A stretch of DNA of 64,000 bases from Shewanella glacialimarina (GCF_020511155.1 NZ_CP041216.1:2728001-2792000), one strand, 5' to 3'. Counted from the stretch's first letter, positions 25,068 to 33,722 are shown. Translations and numbers: made by a program. The notes: generated from the letters alone by a model not told the origin.

Positions 25068-28000
25068 ATGTTGGAATCCATTTTACGCTTTTCGATAAAG
25101 CGCAATTTGCTCGTTTTAGTCTTAGTGCTTATTGTCGCAGGCTTAGGTGCTTGGAATTTCACTAAACTGCCTATTGATGCAGTGCCTGACATCACCAATG
25201 TACAGGTCATGATCAATACGGAAGCATTAGGTTATACGCCATTAGAAATTGAACAACGAGTGACTTTCCCATTAGAGAATGCGCTTGCTGGATTACCTGG
25301 ACTAACTTATACCCGCTCAGTTTCGCGTTATGGTTTATCGCAAGTAGTGGCGGTATTTGATGATAATACTGATGTCTATTTTGCAAGGCAATTAGTCAAC
25401 GAACGCTTATCAGCAGCGCGCTCTGAATTACCGACAGGTTTAGAACCCGAACTGGGCCCTATCGCTACCGGTTTGGGTGAAATATTTATGTTCACCGTAG
25501 ACGCTTTACCTGATGCAACACATGCTGACGGCTCTGCTATTACGCCTACTGATTTACGAACGGTTCACGACTGGACTATTCGACCACAATTAATGCGCGT
25601 TCCTGGTGTGGTTGAGGTTAATCCCATCGGAGGATTTGAGCGCGAAATTTTGGTGGCATTCCAACCCGAAAAACTACTGGCGTTTGGCGTCAGTCAAGCC
25701 GATGTGGTAGCGGCAATTGCTCAAAATAACCAAAACCAAGGTGCTGGTTTTATTGAGCAGAATGGGGCGCAGTGGTTAATCCGGGTACCCGGGCAGGTCG
25801 AAGATGTACAGGACATTGGCGACATTCCACTCAAAAGTATTGATGGCTCATCAGTACGCATAAAAGATGTAGCAAGTATCGGTGATGGAAAAGGGCTGCG
25901 TACTGGCGCCGCCACTCAAAATGGCCGTGAAGTGGTAATGAGCACAGTGTTTATGCTTATTGGTGAAAATAGCCGTACAGTTGCTCACGCCGTTGGAGAG
26001 AAGTTAAAAGAAATTAATGCCAGTTTGCCAGAGGGAATGATAGCAACCGCTGTATATGACCGCACAAAACTGGTTGATCAAACCCTGAGTACAGTGCAAA
26101 AAAATCTCACCGAAGGCGCTATTCTCGTTGTGGTGGTGTTATTTGTTTTATTGGGCAATTTCAGAGCGGCTTTTTTAACGGCATTGGTTATTCCATTTGC
26201 CATGTTAATGACAGTTACAGGTATGGTGCAAGTTGGCGTGAGTGCCAATCTAATGAGTTTAGGGGCACTTGATTTTGGATTATTAGTCGATGGCGCCATA
26301 ATCATTGTTGAGAATTGTTTACGTCGACTTAGCCAAGCTGGGAACGAGCCATTACCATTAAAGGTGCGCTTAGAATTGGTTTTCTCCGCAACGCGTGAAG
26401 TGATCCGGCCAGCCTTATTTGGTGTGTTTATCATTACCGCAGTGTACTTGCCTATTTTTGCCCTTGAAGGTGTTGAGGGGAAAATGTTCCACCCAATGGC
26501 TATTACTGTGGTTATCGCGCTTTTAAGCTCAATGTTGCTGTCGGTGACTTTTGTTCCTGCAATGATTGCCTTGCTATTTAAAAAGCCGGTTAAAGAGAAA
26601 CACAGTCCCATCATTCGTGGCGCGGCTTATTTATACCGCCCAGCGCTTAATGTTGTGCTTAAAGCGCGTTGGCTTGTGGTGATAATGGCAATGTTACTGG
26701 TAGTGGTTTTTGGCCATCAGGCAACACGCTTAGGCAGTGAGTTTGTGCCAAATTTAGATGAGGGTGATATCGCGATGCATGCCCTGCGTATTCCAGGCAC
26801 ATCGTTAAGTCAGGCTATTGCATTGCAAGAAGTGCTCGAAGAAAAAATAAAGCAAATGCCAGAGGTAGAAAGAGTCTTTGCCAAAATTGGTACCGCAGAT
26901 GTGGCAACTGATGCCGTACCGCCTAGCGTGGCGGATAACTTTATTATTCTAAAACCGCGAGAGCAATGGCCTAATCCTAATAAGTCGAAGGAACAGATCG
27001 TTGAAGAGTTAGCCGCTTTGGTTGAGCCCATTCCGGGCAACCGTTATGAGTTTTTACAACCTATTCAGATGCGTTTTAATGAGTTACTGGCAGGTGTTAG
27101 GGCTGAATTAGCGATTAAGGTGTTTGGTGATGATTTTGAAACACTGACCGCTTTAGGCAATGAAATCGAGTCAGCTATTAGTCAAGTTGAGGGCATTGCC
27201 GATGTCCAAGTCGAGCAGACAACCGGTTTACCGCTGCTATCTATTACGCCTAATGCTGACAGAATCATGCAATACCGTATCAGTAAGGCTGAATTACAAA
27301 GTCAAATAGCTACCGCTCTTGGTGGAACAGTTGCGGGTAAGTTTTACCAAGGCGATAGGCGTTCAGATATCGTTGTAAGATTAGATGAAACGCGGCGGAA
27401 CGATGTCAAAGCGTTATCGTATTTGCCTATACATTTGGAAAATGGTCGTTCAGTGCCATTACAAGAACTGGCTACATTAGCGCTTATTAACGGCGCTAAC
27501 CAAATAAATCGTGAAAATGGCAAACGCAGAATAGTGGTAACCGCCAATGTCAGAGGACGAGATTTAGGGAGTTTTGTGCAAGATATTCAACAAGCAGTTA
27601 GTACTAATGTGGATATTCCGGCAGGTTACTGGATTGAATATGGTGGCACTTACCAGAAGTTGCAGTCAGCTTCACAACGGCTAAGTGTTGTTGTGCCAGT
27701 GACACTGCTAATGATTATTGGCTTACTCGTATTAGCCTTGAACTCCTTAAAAGATGCATTAATTATTTTTACTGGGGTGCCTTTAGCTTTAACGGGAGGG
27801 GTCGCAGCATTAATGTTGAGTGGTATTCCTTTTTCTATATCGGCCGCAGTTGGCTTTATTGCGCTGTCAGGTATCGCCATTTTGAACGGTTTGGTAATGG
27901 TATCGTTCATACGTGACTTACGACAAGATGGAATGGGTTTAAATCAAGCTATTTTCGACGGCGCAGTAACCCGACTTCGCCCCGTTATCACTACCGCGTT

Positions 28001-28211
28001 TGTCGCATCATTAGGGTTTATTCCCATGGCATTTAATAGTGGTATGGGATCAGAAGTACAACGCCCTTTAGCTATGGTGGTTATTGGTGGCATTATTTCA
28101 TCCACTTTACTGACGTTATTTGTCATTCCGGCACTGTATCGAATTTTACATAAAGATCAGGACGCTATCTTGACTGAGTCGGACACAGTGGGGCCATTCA
28201 ATGCTAAATAA
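25068..28211 (+). CDS. Heavy-metal efflux RND pump (CzcA-type)
   Basis: A 1047-residue inner-membrane RND pump of the HME family. It has twelve membrane helices and two large periplasmic loops; the N-terminal LPIDAVPDITNVQVMINTEA is diagnostic. In the fourth helix, DFGLLVDGAIIIVEN (about residues 401-415) has the Asp/Asp/Glu set used by divalent-cation (Co, Zn, Cd, Ni) pumps rather than the CusA Cu/Ag pattern. Substrate metal is therefore probably a divalent cation, by family rule only. It overlaps the next gene by 11 bp. Confidence 0.93.
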   Translation: MLESILRFSIKRNLLVLVLVLIVAGLGAWNFTKLPIDAVPDITNVQVMINTEALGYTPLEIEQRVTFPLENALAGLPGLTYTRSVSRYGLSQVVAVFDDNTDVYFARQLVNERLSAARSELPTGLEPELGPIATGLGEIFMFTVDALPDATHADGSAITPTDLRTVHDWTIRPQLMRVPGVVEVNPIGGFEREILVAFQPEKLLAFGVSQADVVAAIAQNNQNQGAGFIEQNGAQWLIRVPGQVEDVQDIGDIPLKSIDGSSVRIKDVASIGDGKGLRTGAATQNGREVVMSTVFMLIGENSRTVAHAVGEKLKEINASLPEGMIATAVYDRTKLVDQTLSTVQKNLTEGAILVVVVLFVLLGNFRAAFLTALVIPFAMLMTVTGMVQVGVSANLMSLGALDFGLLVDGAIIIVENCLRRLSQAGNEPLPLKVRLELVFSATREVIRPALFGVFIITAVYLPIFALEGVEGKMFHPMAITVVIALLSSMLLSVTFVPAMIALLFKKPVKEKHSPIIRGAAYLYRPALNVVLKARWLVVIMAMLLVVVFGHQATRLGSEFVPNLDEGDIAMHALRIPGTSLSQAIALQEVLEEKIKQMPEVERVFAKIGTADVATDAVPPSVADNFIILKPREQWPNPNKSKEQIVEELAALVEPIPGNRYEFLQPIQMRFNELLAGVRAELAIKVFGDDFETLTALGNEIESAISQVEGIADVQVEQTTGLPLLSITPNADRIMQYRISKAELQSQIATALGGTVAGKFYQGDRRSDIVVRLDETRRNDVKALSYLPIHLENGRSVPLQELATLALINGANQINRENGKRRIVVTANVRGRDLGSFVQDIQQAVSTNVDIPAGYWIEYGGTYQKLQSASQRLSVVVPVTLLMIIGLLVLALNSLKDALIIFTGVPLALTGGVAALMLSGIPFSISAAVGFIALSGIAILNGLVMVSFIRDLRQDGMGLNQAIFDGAVTRLRPVITTAFVASLGFIPMAFNSGMGSEVQRPLAMVVIGGIISSTLLTLFVIPALYRILHKDQDAILTESDTVGPFNAK

Positions 28212-28899
28212 ACTCTCAAATTATTGTTTGCTCTTCATCCTTATTGGCTCTACTTTTATCTGTATCGAAGTTTTTGCCCACGGGGTCGATGACAATACCC
28301 GAGCTTTTCTAGAGCAAAATAGTGGCGTGCAGTTTGTACCTTTTATTTATATCGGTGCAAAGCATATGATAACGGGTTATGACCATTTATTATTTCTAGT
28401 CGGCGTGGTGTTTTTCTTACATAGACGTCGCGATGTTCTCTTGTATGTCACCATGTTCACCATTGGTCATAGCACTACCTTATTACTGGGTGTGCTCGGC
28501 AATGTGCAAGTTAATGCTTATCTTATTGATGCGATTATTGGTTTATCTGTAGTATACAAAGGCTTTGATAACTTAGGTGGGTTTAAACGCTGCTTTAATT
28601 GGCAGCCTAATACCCAGTGGGCGGTATTGATTTTTGGGCTGTTCCACGGTTTAGGTTTGGCGACAAAGTTACAAGAGTTTAATTTACCCAGCGAGGGCCT
28701 TTTTACTAATCTGCTGGCTTTTAATATTGGTGTTGAACTCGGTCAGTTTGCTGCGTTAGTGGTTATCTTAATTGCCATTAATACATGGCGAAAGTGGCCT
28801 TCTTTTCAGCGTTTTTCCACCTTGACCAATACCTTATTAATGAGTGCCGGTGTCATGTTGATGGGTTATCAACTGACTGGCTACTTCATCAACTTATAA
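28201..28899 (+). CDS. HupE/UreJ-family membrane protein
   Basis: A 232-residue membrane protein with signal-like N-terminus (about 1-27, ending FAHG) and six or so helices. The GAKHMITGYDHLLFLVGVVFF and TIGHSTTLLLG motifs identify the HupE/UreJ_2 family, associated with nickel or cobalt movement. Its start overlaps the czcA-type gene by 11 bp, so it is translationally coupled and belongs to the efflux operon. It may supply or release metal in the periplasm; direction of transport is not deducible. Confidence 0.85.
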   Translation: MLNKLSNYCLLFILIGSTFICIEVFAHGVDDNTRAFLEQNSGVQFVPFIYIGAKHMITGYDHLLFLVGVVFFLHRRRDVLLYVTMFTIGHSTTLLLGVLGNVQVNAYLIDAIIGLSVVYKGFDNLGGFKRCFNWQPNTQWAVLIFGLFHGLGLATKLQEFNLPSEGLFTNLLAFNIGVELGQFAALVVILIAINTWRKWPSFQRFSTLTNTLLMSAGVMLMGYQLTGYFINL

Positions 28900-28924
28900 C
28901 AATGATTATGACAATGAGAATACT

Positions 28925-29443
28925 ATGCAACATACCGTCAGCAGCAATACATTAATTAAAGCCACCTTATCTGCGATTATCCTAGCCAGCATTGTGTTAG
29001 TGACACTCATTTTACCTGCGGAATACAACATAGATCCGACAGGTATTGGACACAAGATAGGTGTCACTGTGTTAGCACAAACCGCGAAAACCGAAGTACC
29101 AAAGAGCGCTGTTGCTGGGTCAGATGAGTTTCAAATGATTGAGGTTATTGTGCCTGCGGGTCGTGGCGTTGAGTATAAATTCGACATGCAACAATTTGAA
29201 AAAATGACCTACGAATGGATCACTGATAGAGGTCCTTTATTTTTTGATCTGCATGGTGAACCAGAAGGTGATACAAGCGGCTATTACGAAAGTTACGTCA
29301 TTGCGACATCAGCTGAAATGAAAGGCAGTTTTACGGCCCCTTTTGCTGGTTCACACGGATGGTATTGGAAAAACACGTCTACACAAGCAGTAACGGTAAA
29401 GCTATTAGTAAAAGGCCAATACAAAGTGATCGGTTTAAAATAA
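28925..29443 (+). CDS. Membrane-anchored periplasmic protein of the efflux operon
   Basis: A 172-residue protein with one N-terminal membrane helix (about 12-32, LSAIILASIVLVTLILPAEY) and a periplasmic beta-rich domain (EFQMIEVIVPAGRGVEYKFDMQQFEKMTYEWITDRGPLFFDLHGEPEG). Proteins of this kind are annotated as transmembrane anchor proteins and accompany CzcA/HupE clusters in marine bacteria; the function is not known. The His and acidic-rich middle (DLHGEPEGD) could touch metal, which is inference. It is 25 bp after the HupE gene. Confidence 0.72.
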   Translation: MQHTVSSNTLIKATLSAIILASIVLVTLILPAEYNIDPTGIGHKIGVTVLAQTAKTEVPKSAVAGSDEFQMIEVIVPAGRGVEYKFDMQQFEKMTYEWITDRGPLFFDLHGEPEGDTSGYYESYVIATSAEMKGSFTAPFAGSHGWYWKNTSTQAVTVKLLVKGQYKVIGLK

Positions 29444-29456
29444 TAGGGAGTTATTG

Positions 29457-29615
29457 ATGAGAGTATTATTTTTACTCGTCGTAATATTTAGCACTGTCAT
29501 AAGTAGTTACTCTTTTGTACATCATTTAGACAAATTAAAAGAATGGATCATTCAAGGCATAGTAATATGCATTAAAAGACAGCTGTCTGTATTATCATCT
29601 CGATACAAAAAATGA
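29457..29615 (+). CDS. 52-residue putative membrane peptide
   Basis: A short open frame MRVLFLLVVIFSTVISSYSF... of 52 codons begins 13 bp after the anchor-protein stop, with an AGGGAG ribosome site 6 bases upstream of its ATG. Residues 3-20 are strongly hydrophobic; the C-terminal part is amphipathic and basic (IKRQLSVLSSRYKK). It looks like the last gene of the efflux operon. No family is recognised; the supporting evidence is position, ribosome site and composition. Confidence 0.5.
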   Translation: MRVLFLLVVIFSTVISSYSFVHHLDKLKEWIIQGIVICIKRQLSVLSSRYKK

Positions 29616-29754
29616 CTTTTAAGGATTTGGATTACAAAGTGAATCAACTTCCAGCATCATGGTAAACTGAAGTGGATTAGTAAAACTGGCCATATATTTG
29701 TCAGTATGAAGCGCCTAAGTGGATGTAACTCGTAAAACTCCAAATATGAAATAG

Positions 29755-29940
29755 TTAAGCTTTTATCCTGCTCTTGTATAGCCTTTTCCCACGGTCATAA
29801 ATGAAGTTAAATCGAAGAAACAAAATTACCGGTACAGATAAGCCTGCTATAAAGTAGATTAAAGCATCAAAACTTAAGGATAAAGTTGGGTAACCTCGAG
29901 CACAATCATCGAGCTCACCATTTAGGGAAGATAAAGCCAT
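29755..29940 (-). pseudogene. Repeat-associated 61-codon frame
   Basis: A minus-strand frame with a hydrophobic middle (ALIYFIAGLSVPVILFLRF) and a basic end (DRGKRLYKSRIKA). Degenerate, stop-containing versions of the same reading occur at 31321-31385 and 33642-33722, so this is more likely part of a repeated element than an independent gene. Confidence 0.3.
29773..29847 (+). repeat. Dispersed degenerate repeat, copy 1
   Basis: Begins CTTGTATAG and contains AAATGAAGTTAAATCGAAG and GTACAGATAAGCC. The same order of segments is seen at 31321-31385 and 33642-33722, all in the same orientation. Confidence 0.5.
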
Positions 29941-30030
29941 TCAATAACATGCGTCTATTGACTACCCTAAAATGTTTACCCTGCCCTCCACTAATTTCGT
30001 CGTTATTAATTCGTCGTTATTAGCAATTAA

Positions 30031-30765
30031 CTAGAAATAGCTTGTGAACACAACTCTGATTTTTGGATCCAAATAATTATTTTTAATTAATATTTCCATC
30101 ATTTGGTTTACCCTAGAAAGCCTATACTTCAGACTATTATTAGAAACATCAATATCTTTGCATTCACCAGCAAGAAAAACCAAATACTCAATCTGCTTTG
30201 CAAGCGTTTCTACACGAGCTACAAAATCTGAATCCAAAATGCCTTTATTAAGAAATAGGTCAACGTTGTATTCATTTTTCATTGCTTCAGCAAAAATAAT
30301 CCAATGGCCAAACTTTGCTAGGTTAGCAATAGTAATTATTTTATCTTGAGAAAGCTGAATACCTATATCACCTGTTTCCTTGGAAAGATTGCATTGAAAA
30401 CCAATACCTTGATCATGGAGGCGTTTGGTGACATTTTCTGCAATATGATGAGCATATATTGGCTCAATGATAAGACTAATTATAAAATCAGAGCAAGCTC
30501 TAAATTCTGCTAACGCCTCAGACTTTAATGTAGTTTTCTTTTGTAATCCTAATGAATCTGTATGTTGGTGGTATAAAAACCAAATTGTTGTAACAGCAAC
30601 TAGAGGAGATACTAATGCTCCTATACCAGCCAACATAGAAAAAAACTGACTCCACCGTTCATGATCTTCACTTAAAACGTTTCCAAAATAGCTTGAGTAA
30701 ACAAACAGAAAGATACAAACAACAGCTGCATATAACAGTAACGACCCTTGTATTATTTTCTTCAC
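30031..30765 (-). CDS. Hypothetical two-helix membrane protein
   Basis: A 244-residue protein with two N-terminal membrane helices (about 7-27 and 42-65) and a long cytoplasmic, largely helical C-terminal part that starts HQHTDSLGLQKKTTLKSEALAEFRACSDF. This architecture (two helices then a coiled domain) is common in orphan accessory genes, sometimes beside phage-defence or retron systems, but no partner gene is visible. It sits between degenerate repeats in the accessory region next to tilS. Function unknown. Confidence 0.6.
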   Translation of the reverse strand: MKKIIQGSLLLYAAVVCIFLFVYSSYFGNVLSEDHERWSQFFSMLAGIGALVSPLVAVTTIWFLYHQHTDSLGLQKKTTLKSEALAEFRACSDFIISLIIEPIYAHHIAENVTKRLHDQGIGFQCNLSKETGDIGIQLSQDKIITIANLAKFGHWIIFAEAMKNEYNVDLFLNKGILDSDFVARVETLAKQIEYLVFLAGECKDIDVSNNSLKYRLSRVNQMMEILIKNNYLDPKIRVVFTSYF

Positions 30766-30872
30766 TAAAGTTTATTCCTTGTTACATTGCTCAATTATCA
30801 CATAGACGCATTACGCCTGTATTTGCGGTTGGTTTGGAGCACAGCGGAAAACCAGTCCGACAACATGCACTT

Positions 30873-31080
30873 GTATACGCCCAGCATGGGCATAAACTAA
30901 TGAGGTGAAAGTCCTCTGTAGGAAGACCACCGATCAATAACATGCTGTTATTAAACGTTAACTACTAGCGAATGGCAAGGGCTTATCTGCGAGAATCGGT
31001 CTATAGGAAGCCGCTAGCAAATTCCCGAGCTGATGAACAAGAACATCAAAATTTGTCGGATCAGGGTAAACTTTTATAAA
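30873..31080 (+). mobile_element. Group II intron, 5' fragment (no ORF, no domain V)
   Basis: The sequence GCCCAGCATGGGC followed by GAGGTGAAAGTCCTCT and GTAGGAAGACCACCGA is the hallmark start of domain I of bacterial group II introns. A later run of AAACGTTAACTACTAG, AAGGGCTTATCTG and CCGAGCTGATGAACAAG also reads like intron domain I. No reverse transcriptase frame and no catalytic domain V hairpin follow, so it is a truncated remnant. The right border is not defined. Confidence 0.65.
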
Positions 31081-31320
31081 ATGAACCTTCCAACCCGCTT
31101 TTGTCCAAATGCAAGGTTAAATATGCCAATACGGTCTCGACTGTTAATTTTGCCAAATCCGGCAGGCTACTCAAATACTGTAAAGGCTAACCATGAGTAT
31201 TTGCGAGACGACCGTCCGTCCCATGGATGGGTCGGCCGAGCTATAGGGATATACTTGCGCGTGTCGGTGAGCAAATGTCATGGTAAGCCTGAAGATAGAG
31301 TTTCAGCCAGCTCATTGTTG

Positions 31321-31385
31321 TCCAAAAATGAGGTTAAATCGAAGAGGCAATAATTCAGGTGCAGATGAGCCAGCGAGTATCCAAA
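31321..31385 (+). repeat. Dispersed degenerate repeat, copy 2
   Basis: AAATGAGGTTAAATCGAAG and GTGCAGATGAGCC match copy 1, and CAGCGAGTATCCAA matches copy 3. The end is interrupted by the insertion at 31386-31557. Confidence 0.5.
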
Positions 31386-31557
31386 ACACTGTTTTGGTTA
31401 AGCCCACATGGAAGCTGATTTAAAAATCAAGAATTGGCGTCTCGCTGGATCATTTGCAATAAAGGTCGCTCTTTCACATTTATGTGATCACGACATTCCG
31501 TTCATCCTGAACATAGGCATGCAGCAGGAAATAAGTCCACATGAACTGTTGGGCTAG
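31386..31557. mobile_element. Small insertion with 5-bp direct repeats
   Basis: CCAAA at 31381-31385 and at 31558-31562 flank about 172 bp. Removing it joins CGAGTATCCAAA to CTCACAATTAAAAC, the arrangement seen uninterrupted at 33709-33740. No ORF inside and no clear terminal inverted repeats. Confidence 0.45.
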
Positions 31558-31567
31558 CCAAACTCAC

Positions 31568-31619
31568 AATTAAAACAAACTGATCCCTTGCTGCCCTGCT
31601 TGGGCTAAATAGCGCTTAT
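31568..31619 (-). repeat. Copy of the tilS 3' end
   Basis: 50 of 52 bases match 33732-33783, which encodes the last residues and stop codon of TilS. The match stops abruptly at both sides of the coding tail, about 2.1 kb away from the true gene. Confidence 0.85.
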
Positions 31620-31909
31620 GGCAGGAAGCCAAGCCACTCATAATTTGAAATAACGACATCACTCTTTATTATTCTAATTTCGATTAGCACATCTGACATT
31701 TCAAACAGAAAATTAACTGGGATAGCTCATTCTATTGACTGCTAATAACAGTAAATAGTCTTTTTGAGCTTGATCAATACAGCAGGAAATTATCTTTTTT
31801 ACAAAAAACAAGTGTTAGATTAACTTAAGTATCTGTTATTTAGCATGTTCGTGTGTCACATTAGCGATAAGGGAAATACTAACGATTTAAAAATTAAAGG
31901 AGTAACTTA

Positions 31910-32980
31910 ATGTTGAGATTCTTTTTACTCAGTTTATTTATATTCATCTCTGACTTCGCTAATGCGGACCAAGACATACATAAATTAAATGAGAAAGTTA
32001 AACACAAAACCCAGGTGATGATTTTTGGCAGCATTCATCTCAATAGTATTGGAAACAAACTCAATAGAGATACGCTGTTGCCGATTCTCGATTTACTCGA
32101 AACTTATCAGCCAACCGCCATAGCTGTAGAGTCATTAAGAGGTGAGGATGTTATCACCATGCAAAATGGCTCGACAGAATATAAAGAGATTTTGACAAGT
32201 TATGTCGGTGAGACGTTACTGTCGTTAGCAAAAAAAGAGCAGCAAATCCTAGCCGTTTCGGCAACTGAAGCAATCATTAAAATGAATGTTCTTTTAGAAA
32301 ATTCCGAACTGAATGTAGAGCAAACCGTTGAAGTGATTAAAGTCGCTATTGCTGGATATTATCCGGATACAGCTGCACTACACTGGCAGTATTTAAATAA
32401 AACTTCAGCAGCTCATTCAATATCACCTGAGTTACAGCTTTATCTCAATCAGCGCATATCAAGCAATAATGAAAGAATCACCATTGCCACCGCTTTAGCC
32501 TCTAAGATAAACCTAAATCGTCTTTATCCAATAGATGATCACCTAGATAAAGATATGTACCCAAATATGGTTGAAAAGTTAATGCCTTCATATGAAAAAT
32601 CCAAATATGCAAAGCAACTTCTTGAAAGTGAGTATATCAATAAACCGCAGATACTGAGAGACCAAGCCCTGAAATCAGGTAATTGGCTACCCTTATTTTT
32701 ATGGATAAATAGTAAAGAATATAATGCCGATGTTATTAATAAAGATTGGATTCTGTTTGCTGACAAAGATTTAGATCCGAAAGCTGGTTTAGCAAGGATT
32801 GCGCTATGGGAAATAAGAAACCTTAATATGGTGTCGAATATTATGCGGGTTGTCGCAAGTCATACTGGAGAAAGAGTCATTATCGTTGTTGGTTCTACAC
32901 ATAAAGTCTTTTTAGAACAGTACTTGTCTAACATGATAGGAGTCGATGTTATTCAATTCTCTGAACTAGTCTCTAAATAG
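31910..32980 (+). CDS. Secreted DUF5694/TraB-like protein
   Basis: A 356-residue protein with a signal peptide (about 1-19, FISDFANADQ). VMIFGSIHLNSIGN near residue 40, TAIAVES near 68 and the C-terminal ERVIIVVGSTHKVFLEQYL form the fold signature of DUF5694, related to the TraB/GumN/EreA-like hydrolase group. Enzymatic activity is not established for this family. A strong AAAGGAG ribosome site precedes ATG 31910. It is the only intact gene between the two copies of the tilS 3' end and looks like cargo of an inserted segment. Confidence 0.68.
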   Translation: MLRFFLLSLFIFISDFANADQDIHKLNEKVKHKTQVMIFGSIHLNSIGNKLNRDTLLPILDLLETYQPTAIAVESLRGEDVITMQNGSTEYKEILTSYVGETLLSLAKKEQQILAVSATEAIIKMNVLLENSELNVEQTVEVIKVAIAGYYPDTAALHWQYLNKTSAAHSISPELQLYLNQRISSNNERITIATALASKINLNRLYPIDDHLDKDMYPNMVEKLMPSYEKSKYAKQLLESEYINKPQILRDQALKSGNWLPLFLWINSKEYNADVINKDWILFADKDLDPKAGLARIALWEIRNLNMVSNIMRVVASHTGERVIIVVGSTHKVFLEQYLSNMIGVDVIQFSELVSK

Positions 32981-33203
32981 CACCAGTATTAATACCTGTT
33001 TCCACTATCACCTGGCCGCACCAATTTGAGCCTACTGGATCTGATCATGTGATTTTAGTGCTCCGAGACCTTGGTAGGCAAAGTTAAACACGCCAATCAT
33101 TAATAGTTGAATTAGGTACATACGGTTACTAAAATGCAATGTAGTTTTCGATCTCAAGCTATTGCAAAGTAAGCTATTTATTTACAATGGAAAGAGTCTA
33201 CAT

Positions 33204-33409
33204 AACCTCAACTCGGGTTAAGAGATGGGCTCAATAAGCTGAATTCAACAGATTTAGCTTATTTTCTAGCAAACTTGTCGTTTGTTTTGAAAACAAGGCG
33301 TATTAACACGTCAATAGCTGGCCTATTGCACGTGCTCTTGTGTAAAAAATAACGCAGTTAGCAAGACAAAGGGCTGTTTGGTAAGCGTTTATTATCCCGA
33401 GCTGAGGTT
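33204..33409. mobile_element. MITE-like element
   Basis: About 206 bp bounded by inverted repeats AACCTCAACTCGGG (33204-33217) and CCCGAGCTGAGGTT (33396-33409), one mismatch in 14. ACAT occurs directly outside both ends, fitting a 4-bp target duplication. There is no coding capacity, as in a non-autonomous transposable element. Confidence 0.6.
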
Positions 33410-33641
33410 ACATCTGCATATGGACATTGATAGCTCTGACTATGTAGTATATTTCGTCACGACAATACGATATAAACAAACCGTCAGAGCGGTATCATTC
33501 CATTACTCTAGCTAAAAGTTCCATCAGCTTAAGATTGCCACAAATCAACATAACAAAACCATTAACGCGTTGGTTAGTTGAATCATTCCTTCGAACTCAT
33601 TTTTGACCAAACATGGATTAACACAAAATTTTTATCTTGTA

Positions 33642-33722
33642 CTTGTATAGATCTTTTTCTCACCGTAATAGATACCGCTAAATTGAAAATTGCTGATGTT
33701 TATAAGCAAGCGAGTATCCAAT
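33642..33722 (+). repeat. Dispersed degenerate repeat, copy 3
   Basis: Begins CTTGTATAG as copy 1 and ends GCGAGTATCCAA as copy 2, with diverged middle. It directly abuts the tilS 3' end. Confidence 0.45.

Larger units (their letters stand above)
29616..30030. other. Gap after the efflux operon
   Basis: No intact gene. The stretch 29668-29740 contains a loosely repeated AAGTGGAT...GTAAAACT motif that may be insertion-sequence debris. Copy 1 of a dispersed degenerate repeat follows at 29773-29847. Confidence 0.4.
30766..31909. other. Intergenic mosaic of mobile-element remnants
   Basis: No credible gene; the open frames here are short and cross the remnants. It holds a group II intron 5' fragment (about 30873-31080), an unassigned stretch, repeat copy 2 (31321-31385), a 172-bp insertion (31386-31557) and a copy of the tilS 3' end (31568-31619). 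The last 290 bp precede the next gene and show only its ribosome site. Confidence 0.5.

Noticed and set aside
31033..31353. A 106-codon plus-strand frame
   Set aside because: It starts inside the group II intron fragment and runs across unassigned sequence into repeat copy 2. Composition is not protein-like and no family is recognised.
31486..31493. TGTGATCA resembling half a CRP site
   Set aside because: The second half does not fit the CRP spacing, and the sequence lies inside the 172-bp insertion, far from a promoter.
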